64,000 nucleotides of DNA from Adiantum capillus-veneris (taxonomy: Eukaryota > Streptophyta > Polypodiopsida > Polypodiales > Pteridaceae), in contig CM043958.1 in NCBI GenBank assembly GCA_014529385.2, forward strand, positions 120,167,518 through 120,231,517, read 5' to 3'. Every line of letters starts with the position of its first letter. The stretch's first letter is position 1. Made by a program: the position numbers and the translations under genes. Below the pieces are notes generated by a model that saw nothing but the letters and a program-made list of their open reading frames with translations, did no database searches and was not told the DNA's origin. Shown piece after piece: positions 14,301 through 25,465 of this stretch.

Positions 14301-17300
14301 CTATATAAAGGAGGGGAAGTGCTTTGGATGCGGGGAATCTGGACATATCTCCGCGAAGTGCCCTAAAAAGGTACAGAAAGAACAGAACGACAAGGACGAC
14401 GAAAGGCCTGAGAGCTTGAGAGCAGCTGAGGAGTGTGGAAGAAAAGGCAAGATGAAAACAAGACTCGTTCCAGATTGCGTGGGTATTGATCCCAACACGA
14501 TGGACAAGAGTACAGAACTTTGCCAAGCTTGGGGCAAAGTAAAAGACCAAGAAGCCCTAATCTTATGTGATGGAGGAGCCAAGGCCAACTTCATTTCACC
14601 AGAATTGGCGGCTCGCCTCGAGATCACTCCCGATCAGATGGGACCACTTACAGAGGCAGTTCTGGCGGCATCCGGCAAGGACGTAGCCATTACACCTGTC
14701 ATTGGCAAACTTCAGTTGCATTGTCAGGAATATTTGGGGCATGAGGACTTCTACATAATGCCTTTGGAAGGTTGTGATGTCCTCTTGGGAATTCCTTGGT
14801 ACCACAAGAACAACGCCGTGGTCGACTATCGGGCGAGGAAAGCGACTTTGACCATAGAGAAGGGCAGAACCATTGTACTCGATATAAAACTTAAGGGCGA
14901 GTATGTCCCTATTGTATCGGCTTCGGCCATTTCAAAATTAATGAAATCCAATCTGTTTGTTCACTCAATCTTTTTGAAAGAGTTAAATGATGAGGATAGG
15001 ACAAATATGTCTGAACTTGATAAAGAACGCAAAGATTTTCTCCACACTCATGCCGATTGCTTCTCAGAGGGCCTGCCAGACGAGTTACCACCCGCTCGTC
15101 CTGAAGATCATACCATTGATCTGATACTTGGAAGCACACCACCGAACCGGCCACCTTACAGTGTGAGCCGAGCCCAGAACGAAGAAATTATGAACCAAGT
15201 GAAAGACCTCTTGGAAAAGGGTCTTGTCCAACCTAGTACTTCACCGTACTGCTCTCCACTGTTGCTGGTTTTGAAGAAAGACGGATCTTGGAGAATGTGC
15301 ATCGATTATAGAGCTCTCAACAAAATCACCATCAAGAACAGATTTCCAATTCCTAGAATCAATGATATATTTGACCGACTTCAGGGATCTTCGTGCTTTA
15401 GCAGGATCGACTTGAAAAGTGGATATCATCAAATCCGAATCGCGCCGAAGGACGTCTACAAGACAACCTTTCGGACAACTTTTGGGTTATTTGAGATTTT
15501 GGTGATGCCTTTTGGCCTAACCAATGCTCCTGCGACATTTCACCGGATGATGGACAGGATTTTTCGAGAGTACAGACTATTCCTTGGCACTTTCTTTGAC
15601 GATATCATTGTTTTCTCCAAGGATGAGGCAGAACATAGAGTACATATGCTTCAGGTCTTTCAGGCATTACGAGATCACAAGTTAGTGATTAATGCGAAGA
15701 AAAGTGAATTTTTCCTACCACAGATACACTTTTTGGGACACATTGTGTCGTGCAGATGGATCTGGCCAAGATAGAGACTATCCGTGATTGGCCCGATTTG
15801 AAGAATGTCCATGAAGTTAGAAGCTTCTAGGGACTATGTTCGTACTAGAGGCGGTTCATTAGAAAGTTTGAAGAGGTTGCTTCCCCTTTGCTTATCTTGA
15901 CACAGAAAGGAGTCCCTTTCTCATGACCCACAGAGGTGACTGCGTTTCAGACTTTGAAAGAGAAATTGACTACGGGACCAGTTTTGACTTTGCCGGACTT
16001 GCAGAAGTCATTTGAAGTATATTGTGATGCTTGTGGTCGTAGTCTGGGTGCGGTCTTAATGCAAGAAGGCCATGTCATTGCTTACGAGAGCCGATTGTTC
16101 TCAAGGCCGGAATTGACAGCACAGATTTATGAGAAAGAGCTTTTGGCGGTTATCCATGCTCTTACTCAGTGGCGGCATTACCTACTCGGAGCGGATTTTA
16201 TTGTCTTTACAGACCATCAGAGTTTACGCTACTTCTTGTCACAGAAGCAGCTATTGGAAAAGCAAATGCGGTGGACGAACATCTTGTCATAGTTTCAAAT
16301 TGTCCATGTGCAAGGACAAAAGAATTTGGTGACAGATGCTTTGTCTGGAAAGCCGTTGGTTCCGACTATTTCCGCGATACATCATAGGAGCTTCGGGGAT
16401 ATGGTCAATCAGTATGCAACGGATACAGATTTTGCAGACATTTTCACACGGATACGGGATTGGGAGATAGTAGCGGGATGTTCCATTCGGAATGGCTACT
16501 TGATCAAGAAAACCATGTTGTGCGTTACACAGCCATTGAGAGAAAAGGTTATGACCGAATGCCACTCTGTCACAAAGTGATGACGTGGCGGACAGCAGAA
16601 ACCCTAATTTCTGCCAGAAACCCTAAAAGTCCTGCAAACCCTAATTTTACCAAAAAAACCCTAAATTCCGGAAATCGCGGAGGCGGATTATTATTTTTAT
16701 TTTTTTTTAAAAAAAAAATTTTGGAAAATGATGAGCGACGCGAATTTTGCTTTTGCTTTTTTTTTATAAAAAAAAAGAGAAAAGACTCTCTAAGAGAGAG
16801 AGAGAACTGATGCTTTTGATTTTAAAAGCTTTTGGGGCTCTGCTTTTGGGCATCCCTTGTAACCTTTAAATTAGTAGTGAGGGCCTCACTTCTCAGAGCA
16901 TCTGGACGCAGAGTCTGAGAGTGAAACCCTAACCGCTCTTTTGTACTTTGATGATTGATTAATACAAAAAGAAATACCGAAAGGGGCGCCAGTCTTTGGG
17001 GCCAATATCTCTAGGCACGGAACTCCGCCGGGCCAGTGCAAATCTATTGTGATCTGTGAATTGTTTTGAAGTGGTTATTTGGTGCTGTCGCGGTTGATTC
17101 TTGACTTGGAGTGTCCAAGTTTGTTACAGTGGTATCAGAGCACGGCCGATTTCTCTTCTACGGGAAATCCGATCCCCGAATTTTTTTCCGCGGCACCTAT
17201 GGCTTCAGGCAATGATCAGTCGACTCCCTCTGCATCTGGAGATGCGGGCTGGGATCACAACGAAGATTCAGAGAGAGAGTATGGCCCGTCTCGGCCTACT

Positions 17301-20300
17301 CAGGCGGAGCAAAGAGAGATGGAGCGTCGTCAATTGATTGGCGATGCAACAAAGATGATGCTCAATTTTGCCAAGGACCCTAAGATGGCAAAATATATGA
17401 ACCAGACCTCTTTGAAAGAGGTACAGATGGAGTTGCAGAGAACCATAACACCACTCCCGAAACCCGCTCTCAAGAAACCTTCTGCCTCCAAGAAATATAC
17501 GGAGAAGGAACTGGAGAACGTGGTTGATACACGGATTGCTAAGCTTTTCGACGTGCAAAAGAAAGGCAAAAAGCACGGCAAAAAGCAGAACAAAGGTACT
17601 GACTTCCCGGGATATTTGGGTCGTCAGTCGACATTCGACAAGGCAAAGAAATTGAAGAAGCGCGTCAAGTTTAAAGACCTACCCAGTTCTTCTTCTTCTT
17701 CTTCTTCTGACAGTTCTTCTAGCAGCTCAGATTCGGGCGAAGAAGACAGAAAAGGTAAAAAGCGAAGCAAGAAGCAACGCTTTGGAAAGGGCAAGAGAAA
17801 GGCAAAGAAGGCTAAATCTCGCCCAGAGACTGACACTTCTACAGAGGACTCGTCTACAGACAGCTCAGATTCCGATGACGGAAAGTTTTATGCGAACAAG
17901 AAGAATTTTTACAAAGCCAACCAGTATGACTTTCTCGAAGATAACAGCAAGAAAGTCCGAGAGTTTAAGGAAGGTGGCCACTCGATCAAGTTTGATACTT
18001 TTCAGGATACTCAGATGCTTCGAAGGCTTTGTCTTTTATACAGCAGTTTGACATCGCTTTCGCGGGAGGACGCTATTCACAGCACTCCAAGATTCGGAGA
18101 GCTGCCTCTTACTCTGAGGGGAATGCTCGTACTTGGTGGTCCACACTTCTATTAAGCAAGACTGTGCCAGTTACATGGCTGAAATTCAAGAGGCTTTTTA
18201 TTTCTTCTTGGTTGACTCAAGAGTTTGAGCGAGATATACGAGCTGCTTGGAACCATCTCCGGATGACCAAGAGCGATACAGTGAATTCTTATTGTGAAAG
18301 ATTCTGGAGCTCTTTTCTACCCGCCTCTTCATTCAAGAAGATCTCATTCAGAGAACAGATTGAGCAGTTTACCTTGGGTCTACCTACAGAGATCCGAGAT
18401 CACTGCTTGGAACAGAAGTCAGCTTCTATTCAGGAGTTGATGAGTCATGCGAAGCGGGGCTTTGCCATTCACTCTGGCAGTCTGACCTACCCCACATATG
18501 AGGCCATGACACAACGAGCCGAACAGACTTCTGGGAATGAAAGTAGAATGAAAAAGAGCAACCCAGAGAAAAAAAAAGGATGCACGACCCAAGCTTACTC
18601 CTGAGGAGAGAGCTCGCTTCATCAGAGAGGGGAAGTGCTTTGGATGCGGGGAACATGGACATATTTCCGCAAAGTGCCCTGATAAGGCACAGAAAGAACA
18701 GAATGATAAAGACGACGACAGGTATGAGAGTTCGAGAGCAGCTGAGGAATGTGGCAGAAAAGGCAGATAGAAAAGCAGAACTGGTACCACATGGCGTGGG
18801 ACCTGCACCGAATCTAATGAATGAAAGTACAAACTTTGCCGCTTTCGGGGCAAAGCGAAGGATCAGGAAGCTCTTTTGAAGGAGCCAAGGCCAACTTCTT
18901 TTCACTTGGAATTGGCGGCTCGATTTGGAACTACGCCCGACAGACTAACGCCACAGGCGAAGGTAGTTCGACTAGCACCCGGATGGGATGTTGCCATTAC
19001 ACCGAGCATTGGCAAACTTCGTTTGCAATGACAGGGGTGTTCAGGGCACGTGAGTGATGTTCTACTCGGGATCCCTTGGTACCACAAGAACTACGCCGTG
19101 GTTGACTACCGGGCCGAGAAAGCGACTTTGATAAATGAAGGGCTTAGAGATTGTACTTGATGAACTTCATTTTTCTTACTCATTCTTTTGGGAGAACTGA
19201 ACGATGGATAAAGGTTGAATATGTTTTGACCTGAAGAAAAGAACGCCAAGATTTTTTTTTCTCCACGCTCATGCCGATTGCTTTTGAGAGGGCCTGAGAT
19301 CATACCATTGATTTGATATCTGGAAGCACGCCACCGAATCGGCCACCTTATCGTGTGAGCCGAGTACAGAATGAAGAGATTATGAACCAAGTGAAAGACC
19401 TCTTGGAAAAGGGTCTTGTCCAGCTTAGTACTTCACCGTATTGCTCTCCAGTGTTGTTGATTTTGAAGAAAGACAGATCTTGGAGAATGTGCATCGATTA
19501 TAGCACTCTCAACGAAATCACCATCAAGAACAGATTTCCGATTCCTAGGATCGATGATATACTCGACAGGTTACAGGGATCCTCGTGCTTTAGCAGGATT
19601 GACTTGAAGAGTGGATATCATCAGATCAGGATAGCGCCAGGAGATGTCTACAAAACAGCTTTTCGGACGACTTTTGGGTTATTTGAGTTTTTGGTGATGC
19701 CTTTTGGCTTAACCAATGCTCCTGCGACATTTAACCGGATGATGGACAGGATTTTTCGAGAGTACAGGCTATTTGTTGGCACTTTCTTTGACGACATCAT
19801 TGTTTTCTCGAAGAATGAGGCAGAACACAGAGATCATCTGCTTCAAGTCTTTTAGGCATTACGAGATCACACGCTAGTGATTAATGCAAAGAAAAGTGAA
19901 TTTTTTCCTACCATGGATACACTTTTTTTGGGACACATTGTGTCAACAGTAGGAGTGCAAATGAACCCGGCCAAGATAGAGACTATCCGTGATTGGCCCA
20001 ATTTGAGGAATGTCCATGAAGTTAGAAGCTTCTTGGGACTGTGTTCGTACTACAGGAGGTTCAGACGAAAGTTTGCAGAGGTTGCTTCCCCTTTGCATAT
20101 CTTGACACAGAAAGGAGTACCTTTTTCGTGGGGACCCACAGAGGTGACTGCCTTTCAGACATTGAAAGAGAAATTGACTACGGGACCTATTTTGACTTTG
20201 CCGGACTTGCAGAAGTCATTCGAAGTATATTGTGATGCTTGTGGTCGTAGTCTGGATGCGGTCTTGATCCAAGAAGGCCATGTCATAGCTTACGACAGCC

Positions 20301-23300
20301 GTTTGTTCTCTAGGCCGGAGATGACAGCACAGATTTATGAGAAAGAGCTTTTGGCGGTTATCCATGCTCTTACTCAGTGGCGGCATTACCTACTCGGAGC
20401 GGATTTTATTGTCTTTACAGACCATCAGAGTTTGCGCTACTTCTTGTCACAGAAGCAGCTTTCGGAAAAGCAGATGCGGTGGGCGAACATCTTGTCACAG
20501 TTTCACTTCCAGATTGTCCATGTGCAGGGACAGAAGAATGTGGTGGCAGATGCTTTGTCTCGGAAACCGTTGGTTCTGGCTATTTCCGCGATACATCATA
20601 GGAGCTTCGAGGATATGGTCGATCAGTGTGCCACAGATACAGATTTTGCAGATATTTTCACACGGATACGGGATGGGGAGACAGTAGCTGGATACTCCCT
20701 TCGGGAAGGCTACTTGATGAAAAAGACTATGTTGTGCGTTACACAGCCGTTGAGGGAAAAGGTTATGACTGATTGTCACTGTCCACCTTTTACGGGTCAC
20801 CGCGGCATTGCTACCACCATGAAAGGGGTAGAGAGATACTTCTTTGGGCCGAGACTCAAAAAGGATGTGGAAGAGTTGGTGCGCAGTTGCTCAGTATGCC
20901 AGAAGGTCAAGTTTGACAGGCATAAGGCACAGGGATTGTTACAGCCTTTACCCATACCCACCCACCCGCCCCTGGGAAAATATTGAAATGGATTTCATTT
21001 TTTTTGATCTCCCGAGAATACAGAATGATCACGATGATTTTCCGATTACATGGCACGCCTGAGACGATTGTCTCCGACAGAGACCCCAGATTTATGAGTT
21101 TGTTTTGGAAGGCAATTTGGGAGAACATTGGGACGCGGTTGCAGTTCTCATCATCGTTCCACTTGCAGACTGACGGGCAATTTGAGATTGCCAATTCAGT
21201 GATTTTAGATTTATTGAAGTCTTGTATCTCGCATCAGAAGACTCAATGGGAAAAGAACTTACCTTTGGTGGAATTTGCCTACAATAACACGATACACTCT
21301 TCGACGGGGAAGACGCCATGAGAGATTGTTGAAACTGCTGCGAAGGTTCCATCCTTCCTGAGCACGAAAGATTAGAAATTTGAAGCGGATGAATATTCGC
21401 GAGATTTGGATACGGCTTTTGCCAAGGTTCACGAGACTTTACAGAAGTCTCAAGAACGACAGAAAAAGGCAGCGGATCGCCATCGTCGCGATTGGAAACT
21501 GAAGGAGGATGATTGGGTGCTCTTACTTTTGAGAAGGCACGCCTAAGAAAAAAAAAGGGAAAGGAGAGGCTTTTTCCAAAGCTTAGTATGCAATACTACG
21601 GACCTTTCCAGATTACTGACAAGATAAATGATGTCTCCTTCCGATTGGAACTGCCAGATACTTGGAGGATTCATAATGCATTGCATGTGAGTCTCTTGAA
21701 CCCTGTTAAGGGTGATGTGCCTGATGATGGGGAGCCTGATGAGCAACCCGAAGTGGAAGAAAACGAGGAGATCCTTGTTCCTGAACAGATTTTGGCACAT
21801 AATGATACGAAGAAAGGTAAAGTCCGAAGGCGGTTCTTGGTTAAGTTCAAGAACTTTCCTGCATTTGATGCGAAGTGGATGGAGGAGGAGGACCTAGCAG
21901 ATACTCCTCGGATTGTGAAACTTTACCTCGATGTTTTGGTTTAGCATAGTCTACTCCAAACGGAACCCAGAAACTCAGCTTGGCCGAAGATCTGGTGCAG
22001 TGGGATGCACAAGAGGGGAGTCGCTCCACTCCTTTGTCAACAGATGCCTCGATTTTGATACTAAAGTCACTGATGTCTCTTTGAGCTTCAGGGATACTGA
22101 GAGCTGACAGTATTCTGCTGGATGACTTTATGAAATGGAATTCCTGATTATGATACTGATTTGTTCTTGACTTCTTGTGAGTACAGGAACTGATAGACGA
22201 AATGACTGCAGCATTTTGGTCTGATTGATCTCGAATAGACATGGTTGCAATAGGGGTTAGTCAATCGGACATCGATGAAGTCCCGATTGGACCTAGATGT
22301 GATTGCTAGCTACATTGCCGATAAATCATGGTCTAAGATCCGAATGAATGTTGAATGTCATGTGATGTCCTGTGATGTCTGGTGATGTCCTGTGATGTCA
22401 TGTGATGTGACTGTCGATTTTGTACATGTGCTAGATGTGTGTTCCTAGTACGTAGGTACTAACAGTCAGTGTCTGCTAAGACGGTTTATGGCTTTTGTCG
22501 GTTTTGCAGGCGTAATCGCGGTCGATTACAATGCTTTCAAGAGGGGGGTATGTCACAAAGTGATGACGTGGCGGACAGCAGAAACCCTAATTTCTGCCAG
22601 AAACCCTAAAATTCCTGCAAACCCTAATTTTGCCAAAAAACCCTAAATTCCGGAAATCGCGGAGGCGGATTATTAGAAAAAAAAAAAATTTTTGGAAAAT
22701 GATGAGCGACGCGAATTTTGCTTTTGCTTTTTTTTTATAAAAAAAAAGAGAAAAGACTCTCTAAGAGAGAGAGAGAACTGATGCTTTTGATTTTAAAAGC
22801 TTTTGGGGCTCTGCTTTTGGGCATCCCTTGTAACCTTTAAATTAGTAGTGAGGGCCTCACTTCTCAGAGCATCTGGACGCAGAGTCTGAGAGTGAAACCC
22901 TAACCGCTCTCTTGTACTTTGATGATTGATTAATACAAAAAGAAATACCGAAAGGGGCGCCAGTCTTTGGGGCCAATATCTCTAGGCACGGAACTCCGCC
23001 GGGCCAGTGCAAATCTATTGTGATCTGTGAATTGTTTTGAAGTGGTTATTTGGTGCTGTCGCGGTTGATTCTTGACTTGGAGTGTCCAAGTTTGTTACAC
23101 ACTCTGCCTTTTACGGGTCACCGCAGCATTGCTACCACCTTAAAAGGGGTAGAGAAATACTTCTTTTGGCCGAGACTCAAGAAGGATGTGGACGAGTTTG
23201 TGCGCAATTGTTTGGTATGCCAGAAGGTCAAGTCTGACAGGCATAAAGCACAGGGATTGTTACAGCCTTTGCCCATACCACCCGCCCTTGGGAAAGTATT

Positions 23301-25394
23301 ACAATGGATTTAATTTTTGATCTCCCGTGAACACAGAGTGGTCACGATGGGCTCATTTCATTCCAGTAAAGAAAACAGTCAAGCCGGATCACTTAGCGAG
23401 ACTGTTTGTGGCCCAGATCTTTAGATTACATGGCATGCCCGAGACGATTGTCTCCGACAAGGACCCAGATTCACGAGTTTGTTTTGGAAGGCAATTTGGG
23501 AAAACATTGGCACGCAGTTGCAGTTCTCGTCATCTTTCCACTGCAGACTGACGAGGACAATCTGAGATTGCTAATTCAGTGGTTTTAGATTTATTGAAGT
23601 CTTACATCTCATATCAGAAGACTCAATGGGAAAAGTATCTACCTTTGGTGGAATTTGCCTACAATAACACGATACACTCTTCGACGGGAAAGGCGCCATT
23701 TGAGATTATTGAAGGTGCTGCGAAGGTTCCACCCTTCCTAAGCACGAAAGATAAGATTTTTAAAGTTGATGAGTACACGCGCGACTTAGCCACGGCTTTT
23801 GCAAAGGTCCGCGAGGCTTTGAAGAAATCTCAGGAAAGACAGAAAAAGGCAACAGACCGCCATCGTCGCGATTTGAAATTGAAGGAGGATGATTGGGTGC
23901 TCTTACGTTTTGAGAAGGCACGACTGAGAAAGAAGAAGGGAAAGGAGAGGCTTTTTCCAAAGCGTAGTATGCAATACTACGGACCTTTCCAGATCTCCGA
24001 AAAGACAAATGATGTCTCCTTCCGACTGAAACTGCCTGACACTTGGAGGATTCACAATGCATTTCATGTGAGTCTCTTGAAACCTTTTAAAGGTGATGTG
24101 CCCGAAGATGGGGAGCCTGATGAGCAACCCAAAGTGGAAGAAAACGAGGAGATCCTTGTTCCTCAACAGATATTGGCACATAAGGACAGAAAGAATGAAA
24201 GTAAAGTGAGAAGGCTGCTCTTGGTTAAATTCAAGAACTATCCTGCATTGGATGCGACGTGGATGGAGAAGGAGGACCTAGCAGATACTCCTCAGATTGT
24301 GGAACTTTACCTTGAAGCTTTTGGTTTAGCATAGTCTACTCCAAATGGAGCCCCGAATTCGGCTTGGCCGGAGATCTTTAGTATGCGATACTACGGACCT
24401 TTCCAGATCTCCAAAAAGATAAATGATGGCTCCTTCCGACTGAAACTGCCTGACACTTGGAGGATTCACAATGCATCTCTTGAAACCTTTTAAAGGTGAT
24501 GTGCCCAAAGATGGGGAGCCTGATGAGCAACCCCAAGTGGAAGAAAACGAGGAGATCCTTGTTCGGTGAACAGATATTGGCACATAAGGACAGAAAGAAT
24601 AAGGGTAAAGTGAGAAGGCGGTTCTTGGTTAAATTCAAGAACTATCCTGCATTGGATGCGACGTGGATAGAGGAAGAGGACCTCGCAGATACTCCTCAGA
24701 TTGTGAAACTTTACCTTGAAGCTTCTGGTTTTGCATAGTCTACTCCAAATGGAACCCCGAATTCAGCTTGGCCGGAGATCTGGTGCAGTGGGTTGCACAA
24801 GAGGGGAGTTACTCCGCTCCTTTGTCAACAGATGCCTCGATTTTTGAATACTAGAGTCACTGATGTCTCTTTGAGCTTCAGGGATACTAAGAGCTGACAG
24901 TATTCTGTTGTATGACTTTATGAAATGGAATTCCGGATATTATGAAACTGATTTGTTCTTCACTTGTTTAAGTGCAGGAACTGATAGATGAAATGACTGC
25001 AGCATTTTGGTCTGAATGATCTCGATAACATGGTTGCAATAGGGATTAGTCAATTGGGCATCTATGAGGTCTTGAGTGGATCTAGATGCGATTGCTAATT
25101 GCATTGCCGATAGATCATGGTTTTGCAAGCGTAATCGAGGGCGATTACAATGCTTTCAAGAGGGGGGTATATCACGAACTGATGATGTGGCTGCCCAGTG
25201 CACACTCATATGCACCCGCCCTTGGCCACAAATGATGAGGTGGCAGATTTTATGAAATGCTGACGAGGCTGGCTACTCGGAAATTGCGGCGCAATACGCG
25301 GAAAACGCCACGTGGCAGGCTGTACGGACGCCCACGTTTTGCGGTGGAATTTGCGGCAGCTTTTGCGTGGGTGTTTGCTTTTTGTTGGCTACGC

Positions 25395-25465
<71 letters not shown>

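Larger units (their letters stand above)
16568..23099 (+). mobile_element. Gy-4: young but defective Ty3/gypsy chromovirus
   Basis: This element is 6532 bp, with LTRs at 16568-17128 and 22551-23099 and a perfect target duplication CACTC (16563-16567, 23100-23104). It is inserted in the Gy-3 integrase. Outside one A/T-rich tract the LTRs differ by about three substitutions and an A indel, so insertion was recent. The inside is disabled: a gag frameshift, a broken zinc-knuckle frame, a 10-bp loss at the protease active site, stops in RT and a deletion in the integrase core. Several of these lesions are shared with Gy-7. Confidence 0.94.

Noticed and set aside
16600-16680. AACCCTAA words as interstitial telomere repeat
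   Set aside because: The words are irregularly spaced and belong to the Gy-4/Gy-7 LTR consensus, appearing at the same place in each LTR; not a telomeric array.
19800-19815. FFDD in place of YxDD as an unusual RT active site
   Set aside because: FFDD is common in plant Ty3/gypsy elements and is the same in Gy-3, Gy-4 and Gy-9. Only FFGD in Gy-2 is a real lesion.
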